In this document: piece by piece, positions 52,768 to 61,541 of the stretch
Position numbering within the stretch: position 1 is the stretch's first letter
Layout: the number at the start of each line of letters is the position of its first letter
DNA from: Sphingobacterium micropteri
Lineage (GTDB): Bacteria > Bacteroidota > Bacteroidia > Sphingobacteriales > Sphingobacteriaceae
Length of the DNA stretch: 64,000 nt
NCBI RefSeq assembly: GCF_014692515.1
Contig: NZ_JACOIK010000005.1
Location: 124,001 to 188,000 of the forward strand
Reading direction: 5' to 3'
Translations under genes and position numbers: made by a program
Notes under the pieces: model-generated
What the model was told of the DNA's origin: nothing
The model's input: the letters and a program-made list of their open reading frames with translations, nothing else
The model's database searches: none

Positions 52768-52876
52768 TCATAGACAAGTTTTTCAACTTAATGAGTATAA
52801 GGTTAATAATCAGATTATCCTGAATTTGGATAGCAAAATGCAGTTTTAGAAATCTTAGAAAACCTAAAAATTTTGA

Positions 52877-54838
52877 ATGAAAACATACCTTTTTCTTTTT
52901 AGCACTCTTTTTCTCCTATTGCTCTCCTGTCAAGAACGGTCCGATATTGGAATTTCTCTTAGGTTATCTGGAGAAAATCGCCACGAATTGGAAAGAGTGC
53001 TAAAGCATTATCAACAAGAGGGGGATCGAGAGAAGCTAGATGCTGCACGCTTTCTTATCGGTAATATGCAGGATAAAAAAGCTGTAATTAACCGATCCAA
53101 TACATCTTTTCTTGAGATCTTGGATCGTATAGACTCTCTATGGGGGCACGGAAATGCGGCTATGATTGAGCATGCTGCATTGTTAAAAGCGAGTTGGGAT
53201 TCGCTAACGGTACGTTATGGCGCACCCCGTGTACGAGAGACGGATATTGATACAGATTTGGAGCATATTCAGTCTGAATACCTTATCCATCATATCGATC
53301 AGGTATTTAAAGTATGGCGAGAGAGCCCTTGGAAAGCGAATGTAGATTTTAGTGATTTTTGCGAATATATCTTACCCTATAGGGTAGGGACTGAATCTCT
53401 AGAGCCATGGGCGGAGCGACTGTATGCAGAATGGTTGCCCAAAATTAAAGAAGAAGGGCTGGACAGCATCTATACCATAGCCCGTCACATTAACGACTTT
53501 AACTCCTATCGAACCTCACACATGCGTATGTTTTGGTCTTATCCATATGATTTCAACAGCAGCGAATTTGAACGTATCCGTACAGGAAGCTGTAAACATG
53601 GTGTCTATTACACTACGTTGGTCCTTCGTTCTGTAGGGATACCAACTGTTGTAGACTATACGCCTAAATGGGCTGGTGCTAATAATGGGCATGAGTGGAA
53701 TGCCATTTTTCTGGAAGATGGTAGCTTGCATCCCTTTGATGCAATTCACAGAGGGCTAAAAATTGACCTTTCCTGGCGAAGGATTGCCAAAGTCTATCGT
53801 AAAACATTTGCAGACCAAAAGATTAAGATAGACGAAAAGCATGAGCATGAAATTCCGAAAGCATTAAGAAGAAATTTTGATAAGGATGTGACCGGGCAGT
53901 ACGTGGACACAAAAGATATCATCATTCCCATTGAAGGCGTTCAAGGATTTAAGTATGCAGTTATTTCAACTTATCACGGTTTTGATTGGGTGCCGCATTG
54001 TTGGGGCGATATTGAAAATGGAAAAGCGAAATTCGATAACATGGGCGTAGATAATCTTTACGCCGTATTTGTTCACGATAACGGTAGCTATGTCAGAAAA
54101 TCAGAGCCTTTCCTGCTGGACAGTATCGGAAATATTCAATTTTTTAAGCCAGATTATACCCGACGTCAGGATATGCGTCTAGAACGTAAGTTTCCGCTTA
54201 CACCTCACATGGAAGGAATCATGTCTTTTGTAGTAGGGAATAAGATACAAGGTGGGAATACGCGGAACTTTCAGGACTCCGCGACTTTTTTTACCATTAC
54301 AGAAACACCGAAAAATATCGAAAGTGTGGGGGTAAACGATCGGAAAAAATACCGTTATGTACGTATGTGGATTCCTCCGGGTGGTCGAGGCGATATGGCG
54401 GAGTTGGAATTCTATGGCTTATCTGCGAATGGACGAGATACGGTAAAGTTGTCTGGTGATATTATCGGCGATCCGAAAGCGGATCTTAGCAAAGAGCGGT
54501 ATTATGCTTACCCTTTCGATGGAGATTTACTTACCTATTATTTGAAACCCAGAGGAGTTGATCCTTGGATAGGACTGGACTTGGGAACGGCTCAGCAAAT
54601 TGTTAAGGTGCGGTACTGTCCACGGAGCGATACCAATTTTATAGAAGTGGGAGACCTTTATGAACTGTTTTTGTGGGATGGGGGGGCATGGAAAAGTCAA
54701 GGGCAACTAAAGGCAACAGACCAATATCTAGTTTATCCAGGGATGCCTAGCAATGGGTTATTTATCCTGGTCAATAAAAGCAAGGGAATAGAACATCGAA
54801 TATTTACTTATGAAAACGGGAAACAGATTTGGCAATAA
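52877..54838 (+). CDS. Transglutaminase-like lipoprotein with C-terminal beta domain
   Basis: The 653-residue protein has a lipoprotein signal (LFLLLLSC, Cys18), a helical N-terminal part and a transglutaminase-like core. Catalytic Cys239 lies in RTGSCKHGVYYTTLVLRSVGIP, His272 in NNGHEWNAIFLEDG and Asp288 in HPFDA. The C-terminal 180 residues are beta-rich (RYVRMWIPPGGRGDMAELEFYG) and look like a galactose-binding/F5-8C-type module. Such cores act as proteases, amidases or crosslinking enzymes. Extracytoplasmic peptide processing or crosslinking at this locus is conceivable but unproved. Confidence 0.85.
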   Translation: MKTYLFLFSTLFLLLLSCQERSDIGISLRLSGENRHELERVLKHYQQEGDREKLDAARFLIGNMQDKKAVINRSNTSFLEILDRIDSLWGHGNAAMIEHAALLKASWDSLTVRYGAPRVRETDIDTDLEHIQSEYLIHHIDQVFKVWRESPWKANVDFSDFCEYILPYRVGTESLEPWAERLYAEWLPKIKEEGLDSIYTIARHINDFNSYRTSHMRMFWSYPYDFNSSEFERIRTGSCKHGVYYTTLVLRSVGIPTVVDYTPKWAGANNGHEWNAIFLEDGSLHPFDAIHRGLKIDLSWRRIAKVYRKTFADQKIKIDEKHEHEIPKALRRNFDKDVTGQYVDTKDIIIPIEGVQGFKYAVISTYHGFDWVPHCWGDIENGKAKFDNMGVDNLYAVFVHDNGSYVRKSEPFLLDSIGNIQFFKPDYTRRQDMRLERKFPLTPHMEGIMSFVVGNKIQGGNTRNFQDSATFFTITETPKNIESVGVNDRKKYRYVRMWIPPGGRGDMAELEFYGLSANGRDTVKLSGDIIGDPKADLSKERYYAYPFDGDLLTYYLKPRGVDPWIGLDLGTAQQIVKVRYCPRSDTNFIEVGDLYELFLWDGGAWKSQGQLKATDQYLVYPGMPSNGLFILVNKSKGIEHRIFTYENGKQIWQ

Positions 54839-54895
54839 CGACAAGGATTATCAGCTATAGGGAATACTGAAAGATGAAAAAATAAAAGGAAGATC

Positions 54896-55234
54896 ATGAA
54901 GAAGATCAAGATCAAAAGTAAGGAAAAAACCTACATACTCGATGTCGATGATATCTTGTACTGTAAGGCGTCAGGCTCCTATTCGGTGATTTATCTGCCA
55001 GAGAAGGAAAATGTCGTCGCTAGTTTTAATTTATCACAGATGCAGGCAAGGTTAGAGTTTTATCTTTTCATGTTTAGGGTTAGCCAATCAATCTTGGTTA
55101 ACTTAAAATACGTCAAGTGTATCCATCATGCGGAAAGGGAATTGGAGTTAAGGGATTTAACAAGGGTGTCTTTCACGGTCAACATCAGGGATATTGAGGA
55201 GAAACTAGACAGCTTAATCAAAGAAGTAGGATAA
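54896..55234 (+). CDS. Stand-alone LytTR DNA-binding protein
   Basis: The 112-residue protein is little more than a LytTR domain: DVDDILYCKASGSYSVIYLPEKE by ends DVDDILYCKASGSYSVIYL, then FRVSQSILVNLKYVKCIHH and FTVNIRDIEEKLDSL. There is no receiver and no membrane helix, so it is not a usual LytR/AgrA regulator. LytTR proteins bind paired direct repeats. Its stop codon shares one base with the ATG of the O-antigen ligase-like gene (TAATG), so both are made together. Likely targets are the operons of this locus (inference). Confidence 0.85.
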   Translation: MKKIKIKSKEKTYILDVDDILYCKASGSYSVIYLPEKENVVASFNLSQMQARLEFYLFMFRVSQSILVNLKYVKCIHHAERELELRDLTRVSFTVNIRDIEEKLDSLIKEVG

Positions 55235-57072
55235 TGGGCTTTTTCGCAAGAAGTTTTGGACAGATATCTGCCTCCACTTTACTGTTAGCAACAATGTTCT
55301 CACTTTTGTTAATTATATCGCTCTTGGCGTGTAGGCATTTTCCCAATGGGTTGTTTTCTATAAAGGAGATAGGTTTTTATGCCGTATGTGGGATATGGGG
55401 AGGCGTTGGAGTATGGTACAGTTGGAGATATAAGGTTAATTACCGTTTGCGATTATTCGATGGGCTCATACTTGTGTTTCTTATCGCGGTTCCTTCTCTA
55501 CAGTACCTACTTCATGGAGAAATCCATTGGTATTCGGTTGCGAAATCGCTAGGTTTTGCTTTGATATACATTGTAGTTTTGAATATATGCTCGACAGTGG
55601 ATTGTAAGTCAGTGATTCTTGCCGTATGCTTGGCTACTAGTTTATTATTTCTAATTAATTTAGGTATTTCCGTTATTCAGTACGTCGGATGGCAACATGC
55701 TCACCATCAACTCAGTAAGATATCTGGTATGTTTTTTAATCCGGGACCCTATGCCATTTTTTTGGCATCGTTGATGATGACAGTTACCGTTGCCTGCGTG
55801 TGGACCTACCGTAAGCGAAATTTCTTGCTTGCAAAATTGCTGATGGTATTATTGATTTTGGGCTTACTTGTATTAGTTGAACTGGGATCGCGCTCTGCAT
55901 GGATCGGCTTATCAGCAGGTAGTGTCGTTTTGATACTTGCTTACGCAATGATGTACTGCCGTTGTCTGACTTTTAGATGTACTAGGAAGATTATCCCTTA
56001 TTTCTTTTTTATCTTGATCATAATAACTTGTTGCGCTTTCGCATTCTATCAGATACGACCAGATTCTGTAAAAGGAAGAGTATTGGTATGGCAGTCTGTT
56101 TGGGAAATGATATTGGACCAGCCTATCGATGGGATAGGTATTGATAGATTAGGTGGGGAATATCCGCCATACCAAGGGAAAATTTTACTATCGGATAATC
56201 TGAAAGATCGATATGGAAACCTTGCCGGAGAATCTATCTATGCGTTCAACGATATTTTGCATACAACAGCAGAGAAGGGAGTGATAGGAGGTCTTCTATT
56301 TATTGGAATCATTGTTTTTTCCATTGTTCGGCTATATAAGATTATTCGTAAGCACGATAATGAGGACGTGTTTACATACGGGACGGGGTTAGCGGCTTCA
56401 GTGATTGTTATTGTAATAGCTGGAATGACCGCATATCCTTTGCAAATGTTGCCCATTAATATCTGGTTTTGGACTTTAATTGCACTGGCAAATGTCAATT
56501 TTGATAATTCCACTCAAAAGGATACGTCCAAAGTTTATGGGAGGGTGGTTACCTTTTTTTTCCTAACGTCTATGACTATAGTGCTTCTTTTTACAGGTGT
56601 CAAACGAACAATTGCTTACGTACGCTGGTATAAAATGGAACAGGGGGAGGTTACCGAGAAGGCAGTTTTAGCTATAGAAGCAGATTTAAAAGGTAATGGT
56701 AAGTTTTATAATCAAATCGGCCATTATTATCGAGTTCATGAAAACTTCGATATCGCATTGGGTTATTTCAGGCAGGCAGCTCTATATGATTTTGATAAGG
56801 AGTATTATTACGATTTGGGAAGTTGTTATGAGCAGCTCGAGCAATTTGAAAATGCGATGTATTGTTATCTCTTAATAGAGAAGGCTATTCCACATCTAAT
56901 CAAACCGAAGTATTTAATAGCAAAACTCTACCTTAGTCAAGGTGATTTACAATCCTTTCAAAGCAAGGCGAAAGAAGTACTGGCTTTAACTCCTAAAATT
57001 CGTAACGCAAAACATGAAATGATAAAACGTGAGTTACGTTTTTTATTGGTTAATTTAGAAAAATATCAATAA
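55234..57072 (+). CDS. O-antigen ligase (Wzy_C)-like membrane protein with TPR tail
   Basis: The 612-residue protein has about eleven hydrophobic helices, then a C-terminal soluble part with TPR-like repeats (FYNQIGHYYRVHENFDIALGYFRQAALYDF seen as GHYYRVHENFDIALGYFRQA, and YDLGSCYEQLEQFENAMYCY). The Wzy_C signature region includes ELGSRSAWIGLSAGSVVLIL and the large loop GRVLVWQSVWEMILDQPIDGIGIDR, seen as RVLVWQSVWEMILDQP and GIGIDR. This superfamily moves glycans onto lipid A or onto proteins such as pilins. In this locus a protein or peptide acceptor should be considered. Confidence 0.83.
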   Translation: MGFFARSFGQISASTLLLATMFSLLLIISLLACRHFPNGLFSIKEIGFYAVCGIWGGVGVWYSWRYKVNYRLRLFDGLILVFLIAVPSLQYLLHGEIHWYSVAKSLGFALIYIVVLNICSTVDCKSVILAVCLATSLLFLINLGISVIQYVGWQHAHHQLSKISGMFFNPGPYAIFLASLMMTVTVACVWTYRKRNFLLAKLLMVLLILGLLVLVELGSRSAWIGLSAGSVVLILAYAMMYCRCLTFRCTRKIIPYFFFILIIITCCAFAFYQIRPDSVKGRVLVWQSVWEMILDQPIDGIGIDRLGGEYPPYQGKILLSDNLKDRYGNLAGESIYAFNDILHTTAEKGVIGGLLFIGIIVFSIVRLYKIIRKHDNEDVFTYGTGLAASVIVIVIAGMTAYPLQMLPINIWFWTLIALANVNFDNSTQKDTSKVYGRVVTFFFLTSMTIVLLFTGVKRTIAYVRWYKMEQGEVTEKAVLAIEADLKGNGKFYNQIGHYYRVHENFDIALGYFRQAALYDFDKEYYYDLGSCYEQLEQFENAMYCYLLIEKAIPHLIKPKYLIAKLYLSQGDLQSFQSKAKEVLALTPKIRNAKHEMIKRELRFLLVNLEKYQ

Positions 57073-57084
57073 CACCCTTATATC

Positions 57085-59796
57085 ATGTCATTTACCTTAA
57101 ATAACAAGTTGTCTCAACTATGCCTCATAACAAAGCTCCCTTTAATAATTACCGCCATCGTGGGAATAATAAACAGCGTCTATGCCCAGGATATACATGG
57201 AACACTCGATAAAGCACGGGAATACCACGGCGTACACTTTCAGGAGAAGATTTACCTGCATCTGGACAAACCGAGTTATACAGCGGGTGATACGATTTGG
57301 ATCAAGGCCTATTGTACTGTAGGGGTTGAAAACCTGCTGTCTAACCTGAGTGGGTTGGCCTACATTGAGTTGATAGATCCAGCCGAGGAGGTGGTGTACA
57401 GGATGAAGATTCCCTTGGTGATGGGGCTTGGTTTGGCGGATATTGCCCTGCAGGATACAATTACCGAAGGTTCTTACCGCTTGAGAGCGTATACCAACTG
57501 GATGCGAAACGCTGGAGAGGAATTCTTCTACGATCGCACCCTATCCATCAGTAACGGCCGTTCGGATCGTGTGCTGACGAATACAAGCATAAAGCAAGAT
57601 ACCAAAGGACAGGTCTATACGATCAACTTAAGAGAATTAAATGGAGACCCTGTTGGTGATATCCCTGTGCAGTTTGAAATCCTGGATAAAGGGAAGGTGG
57701 TGGAAAGGAAACGTGGACGTGCAGATGGGGGAGGTGTGGTGTCTCTTACATTGGACCGTCGTCACGGAAACGCAATGGTGCGGTATCGTTTTGAAACGGC
57801 AGACGGGCGTACGGTTCAAAAGTTTGTTAAAGCCACGGATACTACAACATCATATAGCGTACAGCTTCTGCCTGAGGGAGGGAAGCTCTTGGCAGACCGG
57901 ACAAATCGCATTGCAGTGAAGGCGGTGGACGCCGGTGGGCTGGGGATAGCGGCGGAGGTACTTTTCCTATCGGGAGCAGATACCGTCACCCGCGTACAGA
58001 CGAATGTACTGGGCATGGGGGCTACAACATTGTTCCCTTTATCAGGCAGTCCGCTGCGGGCGGTTGCGAAGTTTGAAGACGGTATGTCTCAAGAAATTGC
58101 TGTGCCTACCGTTCATGTTTCCGGTTATTCGCTGATGCTGGACAATCTCCGAGAGGGGCGTTTGACAGCCGAGTTGAATCTTTCGGATGACCTGGTCGAC
58201 GGCAGGGAATTCTACTTTGTGGTACACCATCTGGGAAGAGCCTACCTGGCATCGCGCGAACAGATGAAGGGGCAACAGGTTGTTTTTTCGGCAGGCACGG
58301 CCGACCTGCCTAATGGGGTGCTCACGCTCAGCGTTCTGGACAATAGGCTTATGCCTATTGCCGAGCGGCCATTCTTCCACTACGACACTTCGGAAGAAAC
58401 GCCGATTACCATTACGTTGGACAGAGAAAGCTATTCTACGAGAGAGAAAGTGGCGGTAGAGATCGGGGCACGCAACGAAGCGGACAGCCTGCTGATCGGT
58501 GCGTTTTCGGCCAGTGTGTTACACTTGGGCAAGGTGGATAGAGATGAATTGGAAGAAGCTCCAAATATCCTGTCTACCCTGTTGCTCAGCTCAGATCTCA
58601 AAGGCTTTATCGAGAAGCCCGGTTTTTACTTTGCCAACGGCAATATCAAAAGACAGGATTTGGATTACCTGATGCTCACGCAGGGCTGGCGGAACATCGA
58701 TTGGACTAGCTTGGATACTGTTGGAATCCCGCCGTACAGAGCGGAGAAAGGGATCAGGATTGCCGGCCATACCAAGAAATTGGGCAGAAAGACGCCGGAA
58801 GCGGGGGCGATAGTACAGCTTTTTCCGACAAGCAGTCTTTTGGAATATCAGGAAACGACCGCCGACCAAAATGGATATTTCGAGTTTGGCGATTTGCTGT
58901 TTCCGGATAGTATGTCCTTTGTCCTATCGGCAAGGGACACTAAGGGTGAGGATCGGATCGATATTACCGTAGTGGAGGAGGATCTGCCGGGGATCGGTCC
59001 GAATCGGAACATTCCGTTGGAGCGGAGCGATGTGAACGCGTTGCAAGTGAACCAGATCAAAGCTTCCAATGCCCGTCTTGCCGAGCTACGGCGTGCCGGA
59101 CTGGCAGAAGGAACGATCATGATCGATGAGGTGCAGGTGAACCATAGGCAGAACAGGGTGTCCAATAGATCGAAAAATCCGTATGGGGCAGGTAATGCTG
59201 ACTATATATTTACAGCAGAGGATTTTCAGGGACACACGCATTTAGGTCAATATATGATGGATCAGATTGGTAGTGTGTTGCGTTGGGATCCGGAGACAGG
59301 CTGGCCGATGGGGGGCATAGGTGTGTACGTCTTGGATGGTATGAGTATAGATTCGATCAGGGTGCAGTCTATTCCCATTGATGCAATTGAAAGTGTAGAG
59401 GTTCTTGCCAATGGATTCTATGGTGTCGATCCGAAAAAGATTATCTTTTATATAACGACTAAACCCGGTAATGAGGCGTTCAATCGAATCTCGATGCCGC
59501 GTGGCAAAACGAGTATACGTCCTGGAGGACTGTATGTAGCGAAGACTTTTTACAAACCTATCTATGGAGCAACCGCATATCCGACCGCTGTAAAAGATTT
59601 GCGTCCTACCATTCACTGGGAGCCCAGTTTGGTCATCAACAAGGGAAAGCATATACATTTTGATTTTTATGTTTCTGATGAGTGGGGTAAACATTGTATC
59701 GTATTAGAGGGGGTAGATGTACAAGGAGGTATTTGGCGACAGTTGTCGGAATTCAAGGTTTTATCTCGGGAGAGCGCTGGGCATACTTCTCCTTAG
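57085..59796 (+). CDS. Large MG2/TonB-plug domain exported protein
   Basis: The 903-residue protein has a signal peptide (LIITAIVGIINSVYAQ). It begins with an alpha-2-macroglobulin MG2-like domain, EKIYLHLDKPSYTAGDTIWI (about 54-73), followed by further beta domains. A carboxypeptidase-regulatory-like segment lies near 575-640 (GAIVQLFPTSSLLEYQETTADQNGYFEF as GAIVQLFPTSS and ADQNGYFEFGDL). The C-terminal part is a TonB receptor plug-like domain (YVLDGMSIDSIRVQSIPIDAIESVEVLA as VYVLDGMSIDS and DAIESVEVLA). No 22-strand barrel is present. Such proteins are frequent in Bacteroidota, function unknown. It starts 12 bp after the ligase gene. Confidence 0.82.
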   Translation: MSFTLNNKLSQLCLITKLPLIITAIVGIINSVYAQDIHGTLDKAREYHGVHFQEKIYLHLDKPSYTAGDTIWIKAYCTVGVENLLSNLSGLAYIELIDPAEEVVYRMKIPLVMGLGLADIALQDTITEGSYRLRAYTNWMRNAGEEFFYDRTLSISNGRSDRVLTNTSIKQDTKGQVYTINLRELNGDPVGDIPVQFEILDKGKVVERKRGRADGGGVVSLTLDRRHGNAMVRYRFETADGRTVQKFVKATDTTTSYSVQLLPEGGKLLADRTNRIAVKAVDAGGLGIAAEVLFLSGADTVTRVQTNVLGMGATTLFPLSGSPLRAVAKFEDGMSQEIAVPTVHVSGYSLMLDNLREGRLTAELNLSDDLVDGREFYFVVHHLGRAYLASREQMKGQQVVFSAGTADLPNGVLTLSVLDNRLMPIAERPFFHYDTSEETPITITLDRESYSTREKVAVEIGARNEADSLLIGAFSASVLHLGKVDRDELEEAPNILSTLLLSSDLKGFIEKPGFYFANGNIKRQDLDYLMLTQGWRNIDWTSLDTVGIPPYRAEKGIRIAGHTKKLGRKTPEAGAIVQLFPTSSLLEYQETTADQNGYFEFGDLLFPDSMSFVLSARDTKGEDRIDITVVEEDLPGIGPNRNIPLERSDVNALQVNQIKASNARLAELRRAGLAEGTIMIDEVQVNHRQNRVSNRSKNPYGAGNADYIFTAEDFQGHTHLGQYMMDQIGSVLRWDPETGWPMGGIGVYVLDGMSIDSIRVQSIPIDAIESVEVLANGFYGVDPKKIIFYITTKPGNEAFNRISMPRGKTSIRPGGLYVAKTFYKPIYGATAYPTAVKDLRPTIHWEPSLVINKGKHIHFDFYVSDEWGKHCIVLEGVDVQGGIWRQLSEFKVLSRESAGHTSP

Positions 59797-59952
59797 TTTC
59801 TGTTATTTTTAATTGATTTGTTGTTTGTAAGGTACGAACCTAGGAATATAAATTAATAGATATACAATATGAATATTCAAGAATAATGTCGTGAAAGGTA
59901 TACGTTATAAATTTATATTTACAGTAATATTCAATTAAAAAAATAAACAATT

Positions 59953-60228
59953 ATGAAGAGAAGAAAAATTTTAGCATTAGTTTGGTGCGTTTTAGCGTTG
60001 GGTACGCTTGAAGTATTTTCGCAGGAAGAGGAAGAAAAGAAAGTAGCTTATATTCAGCCATATCAGGAGACAAGAACTGAATATACTCGTATTGGGGCTA
60101 GTTGCGTACATACTACGTATCGTGTGACGGGGCAGGCGTGTGTGGGATTTGGCATGCTATCCTGTAATGAATATGAGTATAGTGAAGTTATCTCTGAGTC
60201 TTCAGGCAAATGCCCTCCCGGTTATTAA
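59953..60228 (+). CDS. Small exported Cys-rich peptide (third peptide)
   Basis: The 91-residue product has a signal peptide (ILALVWCVLALGTLEVFSQ) followed by an EEEEKK stretch and a tail with four cysteines at 51, 63, 71 and 87, spaced x11, x7 and x15, ending KCPPGY. The NVEALA motif is absent. By size, export signal, paired cysteines and position in front of a propeller gene it fills the same slot as the two NVEALA peptides. Four cysteines could form two disulfides. A strong intrinsic terminator follows, so it can be expressed apart from the propeller. Confidence 0.75.
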   Translation: MKRRKILALVWCVLALGTLEVFSQEEEEKKVAYIQPYQETRTEYTRIGASCVHTTYRVTGQACVGFGMLSCNEYEYSEVISESSGKCPPGY

Positions 60229-60277
60229 AAGCTGATATGAGTTATAGCTTCAGGTTTTAGAATAAAGAATAATAGAT

Positions 60278-60314
60278 GGTTGGCTATCCATGACGTAGGG
60301 CCAACCTCTTTTTT
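60278..60314 (+). terminator. Terminator or attenuator after the Cys-rich peptide gene
   Basis: GGTTGGC (60278-60284) pairs with GCCAACC (60300-60306), then TCTTTTTT. It lies 50 bp after the peptide stop and 37 bp before the propeller start; no new promoter consensus is seen in between, so partial read-through is likely. Confidence 0.75.
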
Positions 60315-60350
60315 ATAGATAAAAAAAATAGATATGTTAATCTACTAGTG

Positions 60351-61481
60351 ATGAAAATATTAATTCGATTTTTTTTGTTGCTGAAAATTGTCTTGGTTCT
60401 GATATCATGTACCCATACGCAATCAGAAAATGATGTGGCAAAAAAGGTTTTGGACATGTCTAAAGCTAAAAATTTTAAATACGCTGATGTACGAGAATAC
60501 CTTGTCGATACAATTTTGTTTAGGGAGCCACAGATCATATATTTGGAAACTTCTATCGAGTCACTGCTGAAGACTGTCAGCAAAGTGTTAGTCGCTGACA
60601 ATGAAATTTTTGTATTTGATAACGAAACCCGTAAAATATGTAAATTCGATATGTATGGCAAGATTCAAAAAGTATTACACAATATAGGAAAAGGACCTAG
60701 AGAATACCGCGGAATTGCAGACTTCGCTGTAGATACCATAAATAAGGAAGTATTGGTGTTATGCGAATTTCCATATAAGATATATATTTATGATTATGAT
60801 TTCAATTTCGTTAAAGAAATTAGGACTCAGATTTTGTATTTAGAACTGGCTGTTACAGAAGATAGAATCTATTGCAGAAGAGCTCCGTTTAACGATGGCC
60901 AAGTAAATGCTTTTCATGTTGATGTTTTAGATCGATCGTCCGGAAGAATAGAAAAAAGTATTTTACCCGTCTTTACGGACAAGAACATCGACTATTCGAA
61001 ATTTACTATCGGTATTGGTAACCTTTTGACTAATAATCGAAGGCCAATGATCGCAGTTCCAGATCGAAATTATATTTATAGTTTATATGAAGAAGGTGAG
61101 CTTGAATATACAGTTAACAAACTGGGTTTTGACGATATGACTGGAATTTATAATTGGACAGAGGCGGACGATTATATTTTCTATAAAAATGATCACGCTC
61201 TAGCTGTAATTTATAAAGAAGAAAAAAAATTATATGCATACAAATATGGTGTGTTTAATAGTGCATTAAATACTACAACTAATCGCATGGTTACTTCAAA
61301 TCATGAGAACGGACTGGTCTGTGTGATGTATGCTGATCACGCTATAAAATTGCGGGAAAAGATTAATGAATATGTTGAGGGAAATGGGAAGATAAATGAT
61401 GGAAATCGGAATTTTTTAAATTTTTCTGCTGCCATTCAAGAAGAGGATAACCCTATATTGTTTTTTTATCTAATGAAGTAA
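60351..61481 (+). CDS. 6-bladed beta-propeller lipoprotein 3
   Basis: The 376-residue protein has a lipoprotein signal (LLLKIVLVLISC). Blade motifs follow: IFVFDNETRKICKFDMYGKIQKVLHNIGKGPREY, shown by IFVFDNETRKICKFDMYGKI and GKGPREY, where GKGPREY matches the propeller hallmark GxGPxEF/Y. It belongs to the 6-bladed propeller family (PF17170-like) and is more distant from propellers 1 and 2. The ATG at 60351 is used rather than the GTG just before it. It is followed by two TlpA-like genes. Confidence 0.82.
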   Translation: MKILIRFFLLLKIVLVLISCTHTQSENDVAKKVLDMSKAKNFKYADVREYLVDTILFREPQIIYLETSIESLLKTVSKVLVADNEIFVFDNETRKICKFDMYGKIQKVLHNIGKGPREYRGIADFAVDTINKEVLVLCEFPYKIYIYDYDFNFVKEIRTQILYLELAVTEDRIYCRRAPFNDGQVNAFHVDVLDRSSGRIEKSILPVFTDKNIDYSKFTIGIGNLLTNNRRPMIAVPDRNYIYSLYEEGELEYTVNKLGFDDMTGIYNWTEADDYIFYKNDHALAVIYKEEKKLYAYKYGVFNSALNTTTNRMVTSNHENGLVCVMYADHAIKLREKINEYVEGNGKINDGNRNFLNFSAAIQEEDNPILFFYLMK

Positions 61482-61541
61482 CATTTACTGATTTGTAAAG
61501 ATTACCAGATAAAAGATTATTATCATCGAGCGTTTTAAAAT

